Below are positions 45,075-55,823 of a stretch of DNA of 64,000 bases, piece after piece. Origin of the DNA: Saccharococcus thermophilus (lineage in GTDB: Bacteria; Bacillota; Bacilli; Bacillales; Anoxybacillaceae); the NCBI RefSeq assembly GCF_011761475.1, contig NZ_JAASRS010000001.1, forward strand, positions 1,860,001 to 1,924,000, in the 5' to 3' direction. How positions within the stretch are numbered: position 1 is the first letter of the stretch; each line of letters opens with the position of its first letter. The translations under genes were made by a program, and so were the position numbers. Below the pieces are notes generated by a model. The model did not search any database and was not told the DNA's origin. It saw nothing but the letters and a program-made list of their open reading frames with translations.

Positions 45075-45620
45075 CTAGCGTAAAAGAAAAACAATTAAAA
45101 TTCCTGTCCCAATTATACCTGATAAAAGGAAATAAAGTAAATGGAATCGTTTTCCCATGAATATCCATAATAAGCAATTGGCGAAAACCGTTAAGGCCGT
45201 AATTGCTTTTTGTTTGGGAAAATAATATTCGCTGACTTCCATGGTTGAAAGAAGAAAAATCCATGCACCGCTAATAAGCGGAATATGAAACATATTTCGT
45301 CTTTCCTTCCACCTCCATATCGCAATAAGACATATAAGAAAAAAAAGGGCGAAAAGGAGCATTTGCAAAACGAATGACAATTCAGTAAAATAAATGACAA
45401 GAGCACTTGCTGGCAACAATAGACAAATTATTCCCGCAAGAAGAATGGTGAACACCGTTCGTCGGCGGCCTGAAACGCGATCATGCGGACGTTTTTTATC
45501 ATCGCCTTCCGTATATAACGCCAGCAAATAATTACAATATTTTTCTGGAAGGAGGCGAGAACGCTTCCAATACTCAATTTCCCGCACAATTATTTCACGT
45601 CTTCGTTCATCCATACTCAT
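45075..45620 (-). CDS. Unknown membrane protein next to sigA
   Basis: Protein of 181 residues with a cytoplasmic N-terminus (MDERRREIIVREIEYWKRSR, then LPEKYCNYLLALYTEG) and about five membrane helices from 55 to 180. The N-terminal helix resembles the cytoplasmic start of DUF2157-like proteins. I do not recognise a named homologue. It lies between cccA and sigA, where B. subtilis has no such gene that I recall. Confidence 0.65.
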   Translation of the reverse strand: MSMDERRREIIVREIEYWKRSRLLPEKYCNYLLALYTEGDDKKRPHDRVSGRRRTVFTILLAGIICLLLPASALVIYFTELSFVLQMLLFALFFLICLIAIWRWKERRNMFHIPLISGAWIFLLSTMEVSEYYFPKQKAITALTVFANCLLWIFMGKRFHLLYFLLSGIIGTGILIVFLLR

Positions 45621-45647
45621 CCGCCTTTCAAAAAGAAAAAAGAAAAA

Positions 45648-45686
45648 ATAGTTTACTTCTCAAGGAATATGAAGAAGTAAACTATT
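45648..45686 (-). terminator. Terminator of the dnaG-sigA operon
   Basis: ATAGTTTACTTCT / AGAAGTAAACTAT stem followed by TTTTTTCTTTTTTC on the minus strand. Confidence 0.88.
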
Positions 45687-45696
45687 GTAAAAAAGA

Positions 45697-46821
45697 TTAC
45701 TCTAAAAAGTCTTTCAGCCGTTTGCTGCGGCTTGGGTGACGCAACTTGCGAAGCGCTTTTGCTTCAATTTGCCGAATGCGTTCGCGTGTGACGCCGAAAA
45801 CTTTTCCAACCTCTTCCAATGTTCGTGTTCGGCCGTCATCTAATCCGAAACGCAAGCGCAAAACGTTCTCTTCACGGTCAGTCAGCGTATCTAATACATC
45901 TTCTAGCTGTTCTTTTAACAGCTCGTACGCGGCGTGCTCAGATGGCGATGTCGCGTCTTGGTCTTCAATGAAATCGCCTAAATGCGAATCGTCTTCTTCG
46001 CCAATCGGCGTTTCCAGAGACACTGGCTCTTGAGCAATTTTTAAAATTTCGCGCACTTTTTCTGGAGTTAAATCCATTTCTTCGGCGATTTCTTCCGGGG
46101 TTGGTTCACGTCCAAGATCTTGGAGCAGTTGCCGCTGCACGCGGATCAGTTTGTTAATCGTTTCGACCATATGCACAGGGATGCGGATCGTCCGTGCTTG
46201 ATCGGCAATGGCGCGCGTAATCGCCTGACGAATCCACCATGTCGCATAAGTGCTGAATTTATACCCTTTACGATAGTCAAACTTTTCAACTGCTTTGATC
46301 AGCCCCATGTTTCCTTCTTGAATTAAATCAAGAAACAGCATCCCGCGGCCGACGTAACGTTTCGCGATGCTGACAACAAGGCGGAGGTTGGCCTCTGTTA
46401 AGCGGCGTTTCGCTTCTTCGTCGCCTTGCTCAATTCGTTTCGCCAGCTCGATTTCTTCTTCGGCAGACAAGAGCGGAACACGACCAATTTCTTTTAAATA
46501 CATGTGCACCGGGTCGTTAATTTTGACGCCAGGAGGAACCGATAAATCATTTAAATCAAATTCTTCTTCTTTTGTTAAATCGTCAATGTCAGGATCTGCT
46601 TCTAAATCAGATTCACTAATAACCTCAATTCCTTGGTCAGCCAAGTATTCGTAATATTCGTCCATTTGATCCGAATCAAGATCAAAGCCGGACAAACGTT
46701 CAGCGATTTCTTCATACGTTAAGATACCGCGTTTTTTGCCAAGCTCGGTTAGCTGTTCCTTTACTTGTTCAAGGGTTGCGTCTGCATCGGCTTGTTTCGA
46801 ACGAGCTGGTTTTTCAGCCAT
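45697..46821 (-). CDS. sigA: Housekeeping sigma factor SigA
   Basis: Primary sigma factor of 374 residues. Region 1.1 (about 10-80), region 1.2 ([15 protein letters not shown]), region 2 ([19 protein letters not shown], and [15 protein letters not shown] for -10 recognition), region 3 and region 4 with the -35-binding [25 protein letters not shown]. It follows dnaG by 35 nt in the macromolecular-synthesis operon. Confidence 0.97.
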   Translation of the reverse strand: MAEKPARSKQADADATLEQVKEQLTELGKKRGILTYEEIAERLSGFDLDSDQMDEYYEYLADQGIEVISESDLEADPDIDDLTKEEEFDLNDLSVPPGVKINDPVHMYLKEIGRVPLLSAEEEIELAKRIEQGDEEAKRRLTEANLRLVVSIAKRYVGRGMLFLDLIQEGNMGLIKAVEKFDYRKGYKFSTYATWWIRQAITRAIADQARTIRIPVHMVETINKLIRVQRQLLQDLGREPTPEEIAEEMDLTPEKVREILKIAQEPVSLETPIGEEDDSHLGDFIEDQDATSPSEHAAYELLKEQLEDVLDTLTDREENVLRLRFGLDDGRTRTLEEVGKVFGVTRERIRQIEAKALRKLRHPSRSKRLKDFLE

Positions 46822-46856
46822 TTCACTACCTCCTTTTTAAAACTTATATCACCATG

Positions 46857-48659
46857 TTATGAAGAAGATAACATCTTCTTCATATCAATAATTTCTTTCG
46901 CAATGCGCGCAGCAGTTAGAAAGTCTTTTTTTCGTTCTGCTTCTGCCTTTTCTTGCTCTTTTTCTTTTAGCATTAACCATTTCGGATAATTCAACACATG
47001 CCTTATATAATCATTCAGCTCCTGATCCGAAATTTCGTCAGTAATCAATAATAGCGAAAGCTCGGTTGCCAGCGGCTTCAAGTCATCAGGCAGACGCGAA
47101 AGCAACAAGCTGACATTCGGTTCATTTCCTTCTTCGTAAAAAGCGTAAATATAAGCAGCAATCGCTCGATGTTCTTCGAGATTGAATCTGCCTGCGATCT
47201 TTTCCTGAACAACCATCGCGACATCACGATTTTGCAGCATATGGGCAAGCAACATTCTCTCCGCATTTTGAAATGCAGGAAGAAGCTTTTTTTGCAGCAG
47301 CGGTTTTGGTGCTGCTTCCCGGTCTATAGGATCAGAATGCTTGACTGCATCTCTATAGCGGTTTAACTGCTCCTGCAAGGCGGTCAGCGAAAGGGAAAAC
47401 TCATCGGCCAACTGCCGTAAATAGTAGTCCCATTCAATCGGATTCGGCAGCTTGCTGATTTCACGAAGCACTTCCTCGATATAACGGATTTTATCATTTT
47501 CATTCTGCAAGTTTTTTCCCTTGCGAAAATACATCATTTTAAACGTCATCAGCGAGCTGCTAGCATCAATAATATCACGCTGAAACCGCGCCGCACCATA
47601 TTTCCTTATATATTCATCCGGGTCGAGTCCATCGGGAATTGTGGCGACTTTCACATGACAGCCTGCATCCGCTAACAGCTTTGCGGCCCGGAATGTCGCT
47701 TCTATTCCCGAAGCATCGCCATCATAGCAAATAATGACTGTATCGACATTGCGTCGAAGGATGCGCGCATGCTCTTCTGTCAATGCCGTGCCCATCGTTG
47801 CCACCGAATGGGCTACACCTGCCTGTACGGCGGAAATAACATCCGCAAACCCCTCTAATAGGACGGCTTCTTGATGCTTTCGAATATGTAGGCGCGCTTG
47901 ATGAAAATTGTATAAAATGGTTCCCTTATGAAAAATGGGTGTTTCTGGGCTGTTTAAATATTTCGGCTGACCTTCTCCGAGCAGTCTGCCTGAAAAACCG
48001 ACTGCATCCCCATGATGATTATGAATGGGAAACATGATACGATGGCGAAAACGATCGACATAGCCGCCGTTTTCTTTGCGGATGATCAACCCGGCTTTTT
48101 CCATCAGGCTAGGCGAAAAGCCGCGCCCTAACAAAAGTTTGGCGGCAAAATCCCATGAGTCAGGCGCATAGCCGATTTCAAACTGATCGATCATCTCCCT
48201 TGTCCATCCGCGCGCCTGCAAATAATCAAATGCTTCCTGCCCTTCCTTTGTATTTACAAGCAAATGATGGTAAAATTTTTTCAAAAGCGCATGCGCTTCG
48301 ATCATCATTTTTGTTTCGCCTGCGTCGGTACGATGGGGTTTATCGCCATCGTCCAGCTTGAAAGCGGACAAATCCACGTTTGCCCTCACGGCCAGCCGTT
48401 GAACCGCTTCGATAAAGGTGAGACCTTCTATATCCATTAAAAACGAGAATACATTTCCTCCGGCACCGCAACCGAAACAATGAAAAATTTGTTTTTCTGG
48501 AGAAACCGAAAACGATGGGGTTTTCTCCCCATGAAACGGACATAATCCAAAGTAATTACGTCCTTGTTTTTTTAACTGGACGTAATCGCTAATCACATCC
48601 ACGATGTCGACGTTACGGCGAATTTCTTCAATCGTTTCTTCGGGAATACGATACCCCAT
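46857..48659 (-). CDS. dnaG: DNA primase DnaG
   Basis: Primase of 600 residues. N-terminal zinc finger CPFH ... CFGC (about 41-66), TOPRIM core with LLEGFADVI (about 268) and CYDGDASG (about 310), and a C-terminal DnaB-interacting helical domain (about 450-600). Length and domains are normal. It sits between yqxD and sigA as in Bacillus. Confidence 0.97.
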   Translation of the reverse strand: MGYRIPEETIEEIRRNVDIVDVISDYVQLKKQGRNYFGLCPFHGEKTPSFSVSPEKQIFHCFGCGAGGNVFSFLMDIEGLTFIEAVQRLAVRANVDLSAFKLDDGDKPHRTDAGETKMMIEAHALLKKFYHHLLVNTKEGQEAFDYLQARGWTREMIDQFEIGYAPDSWDFAAKLLLGRGFSPSLMEKAGLIIRKENGGYVDRFRHRIMFPIHNHHGDAVGFSGRLLGEGQPKYLNSPETPIFHKGTILYNFHQARLHIRKHQEAVLLEGFADVISAVQAGVAHSVATMGTALTEEHARILRRNVDTVIICYDGDASGIEATFRAAKLLADAGCHVKVATIPDGLDPDEYIRKYGAARFQRDIIDASSSLMTFKMMYFRKGKNLQNENDKIRYIEEVLREISKLPNPIEWDYYLRQLADEFSLSLTALQEQLNRYRDAVKHSDPIDREAAPKPLLQKKLLPAFQNAERMLLAHMLQNRDVAMVVQEKIAGRFNLEEHRAIAAYIYAFYEEGNEPNVSLLLSRLPDDLKPLATELSLLLITDEISDQELNDYIRHVLNYPKWLMLKEKEQEKAEAERKKDFLTAARIAKEIIDMKKMLSSS

Positions 48660-48697
48660 ATGAACAACTCCGTATCTTATTATTCTCGGATCTGCGT

Positions 48698-49147
48698 CTA
48701 TTTTCCTTTGAGTTTCGACAAAATTTTTTCGAAATTTTGCCGAAAGAGACGACGATCACGATCGGAAAACTGCTTCATTCCTTTCGGGTACACCCCTTGC
48801 TTTCGCATTTTGGCATGAAGATAACGATGATGAAGGGCATTTTCCATCTCTTCCTCTTTATACACCTTTCCGCGTGGAGAGATGACATGCACACCGCGGT
48901 TCACCAGCATGCTTGCCAACCCGATATCTTGCGTCACCACCACATCTCCGCTTGCCGCATGGTTTAAAATATACAAATCCACCGCTTCCTTTTCGGCATC
49001 GACATATACCCACTTCATCTGCTGCAACGGAGAAAAGTGGTTGTACGAAGAAATAAATACACTTGGTACATTATATTGCGAAGCAATGGAGAAAATTTCA
49101 CTTTTTATTGGGCAAGCATCCGCATCTACAAAAACAGTTGGTCCCAC
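48698..49147 (-). CDS. yqxD: YqxD, UPF0178 (YaiI) family protein
   Basis: Protein of 149 residues with VFVDADACPIKSEI, VVTQDIGLASMLVNRG and the C-terminal FSDRDRRLFRQNFEKIL block, diagnostic of the YaiI/YqxD (PIN-like) family; activity is unknown. The GTG at 49147 is the first workable start but has no clear ribosome site. A strong AGGAGG lies 75 nt further up with no in-frame start, so the 5' end is uncertain. The IS701-like element ends 184 nt upstream. Confidence 0.82.
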   Translation of the reverse strand: MGPTVFVDADACPIKSEIFSIASQYNVPSVFISSYNHFSPLQQMKWVYVDAEKEAVDLYILNHAASGDVVVTQDIGLASMLVNRGVHVISPRGKVYKEEEMENALHHRYLHAKMRKQGVYPKGMKQFSDRDRRLFRQNFEKILSKLKGK

Positions 49148-49323
49148 TGTCTCTATCTGACTGCTATCGCCATCAGTCGCGTTCCTGACTTGGATAGGGC
49201 TAATCGAGCAACCAGACTTACACCTCCTATTATTCTACACCGTTCTTGAAAATCCTTCTTTTCCCCCCATATAATGAACGAATTTTGTCGAAAAAGATTT
49301 TGCACTTTCTCTTGACAAACAAC

Positions 49324-49330
49324 TTATAAA
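49324..49330. repeat. Left target duplication of the IS701/IS4-like element
   Basis: TTATAAA immediately outside the left terminal repeat, identical to 50694-50700. Confidence 0.85.
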
Positions 49331-50693
49331 CTGTAGATGAGCAAATTCACTAACATAAATTTACATCCATACAAAAAAGGAGACATGAACCCGATTCCTT
49401 GATTAGAATAGATGTGTCACCAAACCATTCTCAAGGAGGTTCATGTCTCATGAATAGACTACCACATCACCAAGGAATCGACAAGTTTTTCGCAATGTTG
49501 GGGCTGGCCCTTTATTTCTCTAAGCCGGTCATGAAGCATCTCATTCATATTATCGATGCGCTGACAACGAAAGGATTTGCGGGAACCTTGACCGATCTGC
49601 ATCACGAGAGCTTTCATCCCAACCATCGAACGACACTGAGCCATTTTTTCACGAAAAGCCCTTGGGATGAAGAAATCTTGCTTCGCAAACTCCAGCAGTG
49701 GATGCTTCGTCATGTGGAACGAACGGCCAAGCGAGAGAATCACCCCATTTTTGTTTCGATCGATGATACGATCTGCCGAAAAACGAAGCCTTCGTCACAG
49801 GCGAAACACGCTATTGAAGGGTGTAATTGGCATTATTCTCACGCGGACAAAAAGTCGATTTGGGGACACTCTCTCGTCTGGCTCATGGTTCATACGATGA
49901 CGCAAGCCTTTCCCTTTGCGTTTCGCCTCTACGACAAGGCGGATGGGAAAAGCAAGGGTCAATGGGCCATCGAGATGCTTTCTTCTTTGGATGTGCACGG
50001 TTCTGTTTATGTGCTGATGGATTCTTGGTACCCATCGAAAACACTCGTGGAAGCCTGCCTGAAAAAAGGATTCCACGTCATTGCGATGCTCAAGACGAAT
50101 CGGGTTCTCTATCCAAAAGGCATTGCGATCCAAGCCAAGCAGTTTGCACGCTACATCGAACCGAAAGACACCCATCTCGTCACGGTGGGAGAAGAGCGTT
50201 ATCGCGTGTATCGCTACGAGGGAGCGCTGAAAGGTCTCGATGATGCCGTTGTGTTGTTGGCTTGGAAAGCCGATCAGCCGATGACACCTGAACATCTTCA
50301 CTGCGTCTTGAGCACCGACCGGGAGCTAAGCGATGAAGAGATCTTGCGCTACTATGCCCAGCGTTGGTCGATCGAATGCTTTTTTCGACAAGCGAAAGAC
50401 CAGCTGAAGCTCGATGGGTACCGCGTTCGTCAACGTCGGGCGGTGAAACGGTATTGGATCTTGGTGCAACTCGCTTATGTGTACAGTATGGTCGAATCCA
50501 ACAGCGATTTCTCTACCGGGCTTGACTTCCTTCGAAAGAAGAAAGGACATAGCCTCGTGGAGTTTATTTACGATGCAGCCAAACAAGATATTCCCATTGA
50601 TGTCGTTAAAAAACAGCTTCATGTGGCATAAGGGGTACTCCGTTTGTCTCTTTTTACATGGTAATTATTGTAATGAAAATTGCTCAACTACAG
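49331..50693 (+). mobile_element. IS701/IS4-like insertion sequence
   Basis: A 1363-bp element with terminal inverted repeats starting CTGTAGATGAGCAA (49331) and, inverted, CTGTAGTTGAGCAA at the right end (50693), with looser similarity inward for about 45 nt. It is flanked by perfect 7-bp direct repeats TTATAAA. It carries one intact transposase. The family assignment between IS701 and other IS4-superfamily groups is not certain. Confidence 0.88.
49450..50631 (+). CDS. DDE transposase, IS701/IS4-like
   Basis: Transposase of 393 residues with catalytic Asp in VSIDDTICRK, second Asp in VLMDSWYPSK and the Glu in RWSIECFFRQAKDQL (YREK-like context). The ATG at 49450 follows AAGGAGGTTCATGTCTC; the frame extension to 49399 lacks a ribosome site. 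The gene is intact. Confidence 0.92.
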   Translation: MNRLPHHQGIDKFFAMLGLALYFSKPVMKHLIHIIDALTTKGFAGTLTDLHHESFHPNHRTTLSHFFTKSPWDEEILLRKLQQWMLRHVERTAKRENHPIFVSIDDTICRKTKPSSQAKHAIEGCNWHYSHADKKSIWGHSLVWLMVHTMTQAFPFAFRLYDKADGKSKGQWAIEMLSSLDVHGSVYVLMDSWYPSKTLVEACLKKGFHVIAMLKTNRVLYPKGIAIQAKQFARYIEPKDTHLVTVGEERYRVYRYEGALKGLDDAVVLLAWKADQPMTPEHLHCVLSTDRELSDEEILRYYAQRWSIECFFRQAKDQLKLDGYRVRQRRAVKRYWILVQLAYVYSMVESNSDFSTGLDFLRKKKGHSLVEFIYDAAKQDIPIDVVKKQLHVA

Positions 50694-50700
50694 TTATAAA
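50694..50700. repeat. Right target duplication of the IS701/IS4-like element
   Basis: TTATAAA immediately after the right terminal repeat. Confidence 0.85.
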
Positions 50701-50800
50701 TAGTTTAATCGTCTTTTACTCGCTCTAAACCTATATTGTGCATTTTCCCGCAATTTTTTATTATAATACAAATGGTGAAAATACGCTATAAAAAAGTAAA

Positions 50801-50830
50801 AGCACAGTTCACATGACTGTGAATGTGCTA
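50801..50830 (-). terminator. Terminator of yqfL
   Basis: AGCACATTCACAG / TGTGAACTGTGCT stem (minus strand) with TTTACTTTTTT after it. It lies at the original end of yqfL (50828), not at the premature stop. Confidence 0.8.
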
Positions 50831-51628
50831 TAGTTTTCTTTTTTTCATAATAATGCTTGCTGTCTCTTCCACTGCTTTATTCGTCACATCGATTACATCG
50901 CAGCCGATTTTCGCGATGATCTCATCAAAATAAGCCAGTTCTTCTTTAATGCGGTCCATATTGGCATAAATAGCCTAGTCGTTTAATCCAAGCGATTTTA
51001 GACGCTCGCGACGAATCGAAAGCAACTTTTCCGGACTAATTTTTAAACCAAAACATTTTTCGCTCGGCACTTGGAAAAGCTGCTCCGGCGGCTCGACTTC
51101 CGGTACGATCGGCACATTGGCCACCTTTAGCCGTTTGTGGGCCAAATATTGCGATAGCGGCGTTTTCGAAGTGCGCGATACGCCAATTAAAACGATGTCA
51201 GCACGCAAAATTCCCCGTGGGTCGCGCCCGTCATCATATTTGACTGCAAATTCAATCGCTTCAATTTTCTTGAAATAATCCTCATCCAATACACGCACTT
51301 GTCCCGGCTCATATCTTGGTGTCAATTGAAACAAATCGCTCATTTTTTCAATTAGCGGTCCGATAATATCATATGCCATCACTCCTTCGCGCGCCGCTTC
51401 CTCAATAAGAAACTGGCGCATCTCCGGAACAACGAGGGTAAAGGCGATAATTCCTTGATTCATTTTCGCTAGCGCCACCACGTCGGCCAGCGTCGTTTTA
51501 TCTTCTACATACGGTACACGTTTGATCTGAATATGGGTGCTATAAAACTGGCTTGCTGCCGCTCTTACTACAAGTTCCGCCGTTTCCCCTCCTGAATCGG
51601 AAACAACATAAACAAGGCGTTGATCCAT
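50828..51628 (-). pseudogene. yqfL: YqfL (PEP synthase/PPDK regulatory protein family) with in-frame amber
   Basis: DUF299 bifunctional kinase/pyrophosphorylase family. The first 217 codons show [12 protein letters not shown], the P-loop-like [12 protein letters not shown] (about residue 150) and RLKSLGLND, then TAG at 50975-50977. The same frame continues [16 protein letters not shown] and [11 protein letters not shown] to a second stop at 50828, restoring the normal length of about 266 residues. B. subtilis has Lys at the amber, so AAG to TAG is the simplest cause. Functional only if the amber is read through or the truncated form is active. Confidence 0.82.
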
Positions 51629-51647
51629 CTTTCTCCTCCTTTTTCTC

Positions 51648-52277
51648 CTATAACAAATCGTCTTTTGCTAGCGCAACAAACGCCTTTGTCATATTTGTTT
51701 TCGTTATTCGCCCAATGACTTCATAACCTTTCTCCGTTTTCCGCACGACCGGCATAGCGTCGATTTGCTTTTCAATTAGCCGCTCCGCTACTTCAATAAG
51801 AGGATCGTCTTTATAACAAACCGCTATATTTGGCATTCTCGTCATAATGATATTGACAGGTATCGTCGTCAACTCCTGTTTGCCAATGCTTGCACGAAGC
51901 AAGTCTTTCCGTGATAGTACACCCACTAGCAGTGATTCATCGTCAACGACAAACAATGTGCCAACATCTTCGAGAAACATCGTCACAATCGCATCATATA
52001 CGCTTACATTTTCATTGACAACAACTGGAATCGACTGGTAATCAGCGACCTTTATCTTTTTTATTTTATCGGCCAGTAACTGAGATCCTGTTTTTCCTGT
52101 ATAAAAATACCCCACCCGAGGCCGTGCTTCCAAATAGCCCGCCATCGTTAAGATCGCCAGATCCGGACGCAATGTGGCCCTCGTTAAATTCAATTTCTCG
52201 GCAATGCTCTCTCCCGTAATCGGGCCATGATCTTTCACAATCTGCAAAATTTGCTCTTGGCGTTTATTCAGTTCGAT
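51648..52277 (-). CDS. ccpN: Gluconeogenesis repressor CcpN, anomalous start
   Basis: HTH-CBS repressor of gapB and pckA, with an N-terminal winged helix ([21 protein letters not shown]) and two CBS domains (about 75-135 and 140-205). It precedes yqfL as in Bacillus. No ATG, GTG or TTG opens the full frame. ATC at 52277 gives [14 protein letters not shown] with AAGGTGG about 8 nt upstream. Alternatively a GTG at 52287 would read in frame if one A were absent. TTG at 52247 would trim the HTH. Confidence 0.85.
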   Translation of the reverse strand: MELNKRQEQILQIVKDHGPITGESIAEKLNLTRATLRPDLAILTMAGYLEARPRVGYFYTGKTGSQLLADKIKKIKVADYQSIPVVVNENVSVYDAIVTMFLEDVGTLFVVDDESLLVGVLSRKDLLRASIGKQELTTIPVNIIMTRMPNIAVCYKDDPLIEVAERLIEKQIDAMPVVRKTEKGYEVIGRITKTNMTKAFVALAKDDLL

Positions 52278-52488
52278 CGTTGCTCACCACCTTACGCAAA
52301 AGCTATATCAGTTTAACTCGAAGATTAGACCTCTGATCATAAGAAGTTGTCATAGATTTTCGACTGTCACGCTAATGCGTGACAGTCGATGATCCTTTGA
52401 TAAAAGCGCAAAGGATGGAACGCCAGGTTACATCATTATTATACTACACTCCGTTTCTAAGGAGAAAATTTTGTATGCGGAAAGATAA
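52278..52488. other. Long ccpN leader replacing glyQS
   Basis: About 210 nt between recO and ccpN hold a TATAAT-like -10 on the minus strand (52443-52438), a leader of about 150 nt and the perfect hairpin at 52361-52388. B. subtilis has glyQ and glyS between these genes; no trace of either is visible. Confidence 0.5.
52361..52388. repeat. Perfect 12-bp inverted repeat in the ccpN leader
   Basis: CGACTGTCACGC and GCGTGACAGTCG separated by four bases. There is no T tract on either side, so it is not an ordinary terminator. It could be an operator or a structured leader element. Confidence 0.6.
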
Positions 52489-53298
52489 CTAATGATCGCT
52501 TGTATTTTCGTTGTTTTCATTACGGTTTCCCGTGTTTGGGCCAGATGAACTTATCACTTTTAATTCATCAATTTGCTTTAAAAAACGTTTCGTTTTCAGC
52601 GACAATCCGGAATATTCGTCATAATAGGAAGAAATGACGGTACGAAGTTCTCGCTTCGTTCTTTCTTTTACAGAAATAGTTCCTAGCCTTGATATATCGA
52701 TGTAATAAAACAAGCGCAACAGTCGGACAGCGGCTGCAGAAAGCGGAATGCGGTGCGGATCGGCAGCCTCGCAACGATGGCAAAGAAAACCGGCTTCCCT
52801 CACTGAAAAAGAAAAATTTCCTTCCGTTCGGTTGCATATTGCACAACGATCTAATGTCGGGGGAATCCCCATCACTGATAACATTTTCACCTCATAAATA
52901 CAAGTGAGAATCTCTAAATCGCGCCCTTCGTTCATATATTGTAATGTCTGCAGGAGCAGCTCAAATAAATACGGATTGCGCTTTTGCTCCTCGGTGATTT
53001 TATCAGTCAGCTCTACAATATAGGATGCATATGCTGCAGTGAAAATATCTTCGCGGATGGTGCGCATCGAATCAATGATCTCCCCTTGATGCAGCACTCC
53101 AACCCCGCGGCTTCTGCGGATTAAGTAGTGGCCATATGTAAACGGTTGTGTAACAGCAGAAAGGCGGCTGCTTGGCTTTTTCGCTCCACGCGCCATCGCA
53201 GCCACCTTTCCCCATTCTCTCGTGAAGAAGGTAACGATTTTATTTGTTTCGCCATAATCGACTGTACGGATAACAATTGCTTCACATTTTTCAAACAA
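52489..53298 (-). CDS. recO: DNA repair protein RecO
   Basis: Recombination mediator of 269 residues. N-terminal OB fold ([18 protein letters not shown]), then a helical domain with the zinc-binding set CAICNR ... CHRCE (about residues 150-180). The most likely start is TTG at 53298 (LFEKCEAIV), in line with homologues; a GTG at 53310 is possible. The C-terminal tail is Asn/Ser/Gly-rich. It follows yqzL and era. Confidence 0.93.
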   Translation of the reverse strand: MFEKCEAIVIRTVDYGETNKIVTFFTREWGKVAAMARGAKKPSSRLSAVTQPFTYGHYLIRRSRGVGVLHQGEIIDSMRTIREDIFTAAYASYIVELTDKITEEQKRNPYLFELLLQTLQYMNEGRDLEILTCIYEVKMLSVMGIPPTLDRCAICNRTEGNFSFSVREAGFLCHRCEAADPHRIPLSAAAVRLLRLFYYIDISRLGTISVKERTKRELRTVISSYYDEYSGLSLKTKRFLKQIDELKVISSSGPNTGNRNENNENTSDH

Positions 53299-53329
53299 GC
53301 GTATCACCACCGATTTACGAGAACACCCA

Positions 53330-53473
53330 TCAAAAAATAGGCTGATCGACTTCCTCTAGTTCCGTTTCCTGTTTATCGCCGCTAGGCTGTTGCTCTCTTT
53401 CCAGTTCTTTAAAAAGAAGATATGTGTCAATATTGCCCGTTTGGCTAAATAATTTCCAAGTAAATTCAATCAT
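53330..53473 (-). CDS. yqzL: YqzL small protein
   Basis: Frame of 47 codons, [20 protein letters not shown] followed by an acidic tail ([14 protein letters not shown]). The ATG at 53473 is preceded by AAAGAGGTG. This matches the YqzL family always found between era and recO in Bacillus. Function unknown. Confidence 0.88.
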   Translation of the reverse strand: MIEFTWKLFSQTGNIDTYLLFKELEREQQPSGDKQETELEEVDQPIF

Positions 53474-53572
53474 GGAACCACACCTCTTTCCGCCTTGCAG
53501 CATTGCTTGTTTTCCCGTCTAATCATAGATTGACTCCGACATCAAATGTTTATGTTGCGTAAAATTTTCTAA

Positions 53573-54905
<1,333 letters not shown>

Positions 54906-54996
54906 TTACCTCTTTCTTTTATTTTACAAAAAATCTTTATAAATTTCATCATCTTACATAAAAATATAACAGAAAAATTAGAATTTTCCTACTTAT

Positions 54997-55350
54997 CTAT
55001 ATCACATGCGGCAGAAAGATGATGATTCCAATGATAACCGCGACAATAGCGGCGAACAAAACAGCAGCCGCTGCAATATCTTTTGCCGCTTTGGCCAGCG
55101 GATGGAAGTCGGTTGTCACTAAATTGACGGCACGCTCGATCGCCGTGTTGATAAGCTCTAATGTAATTACGCTCCCGATGGTCAGTAAAAGAACAAGCCA
55201 TTCCCATTTGGAAATGTGAACGATGACAGCGGCAACAATGACAATAACAGCTAAGGCGATATGAACACGCATATGCGCCTCTTCTTTCATCGCCGTCATC
55301 ATTCCTTCCCATGCGCAAGCAAAGCGTTTTCTTTCCCTTTGCCAATTCAT
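54997..55350 (-). CDS. dgkA: Undecaprenol/diacylglycerol kinase DgkA
   Basis: Membrane kinase of 117 residues with three helices (about 33-50, 53-70 and 93-115) and the active-site segment ELINTAIERAVNLV before a conserved Lys/Asp pair (AKDIAAAAV). In B. subtilis DgkA phosphorylates undecaprenol for cell-wall synthesis. It follows ybeY by 2 nt. Confidence 0.92.
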   Translation of the reverse strand: MNWQRERKRFACAWEGMMTAMKEEAHMRVHIALAVIVIVAAVIVHISKWEWLVLLLTIGSVITLELINTAIERAVNLVTTDFHPLAKAAKDIAAAAVLFAAIVAVIIGIIIFLPHVI

Positions 55351-55352
55351 AG

Positions 55353-55823
55353 CTATCTTGTTAACCCAAATCGATTTAAAATCTCTTCTTGTTTGGAAAA
55401 CATCGTTTTCTCTTCTTCCACCGTTTTATGATCATACCCTAACAGATGCAAAAAGCCATGCACCGCCAAAAAGCCGAGCTCGCGCATGAACGAATGCCCA
55501 TATTCCTCCGCTTGTTCTTTTGCCTTTGGAATCGAAATAATAATATCGCCAAGCAATGGCGGAACATCAGCGCCGATAATGTCAATTTCCCCTTCTCCTT
55601 TTTCCTCAAGCGCGAAGGAAATCACATCGGTCGGCTGGTCTTTTCCTCGGTAGTCGCGGTTGATGATGCGAATTCGCTCATTGTCGACAAAGGAAATGCT
55701 CACTTCTGCCCCTTGAGGGACTCCTTCCATTTCCGCCGCATAGTTTAGCAACTGCTCAATCATCGTTATTTGTTCTTCCGTCACTTCATTCGTTTCGTCG
55801 ATAAAATCAATGTAGAGAATCAT
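55353..55823 (-). CDS. ybeY: Endoribonuclease YbeY
   Basis: rRNA-processing and quality-control RNase of 156 residues with the metal site HGFLHLLGYDH near residue 120 and SFALEEKGEGE upstream. It overlaps the pgpH stop by 4 nt and precedes dgkA. Confidence 0.95.
   Translation of the reverse strand: MILYIDFIDETNEVTEEQITMIEQLLNYAAEMEGVPQGAEVSISFVDNERIRIINRDYRGKDQPTDVISFALEEKGEGEIDIIGADVPPLLGDIIISIPKAKEQAEEYGHSFMRELGFLAVHGFLHLLGYDHKTVEEEKTMFSKQEEILNRFGLTR

Noticed and set aside
52361-52388. Hairpin as recO terminator or T-box remnant of glyQS
   Set aside because: There is no T tract on either strand and no T-box core sequence; left as an unexplained inverted repeat.
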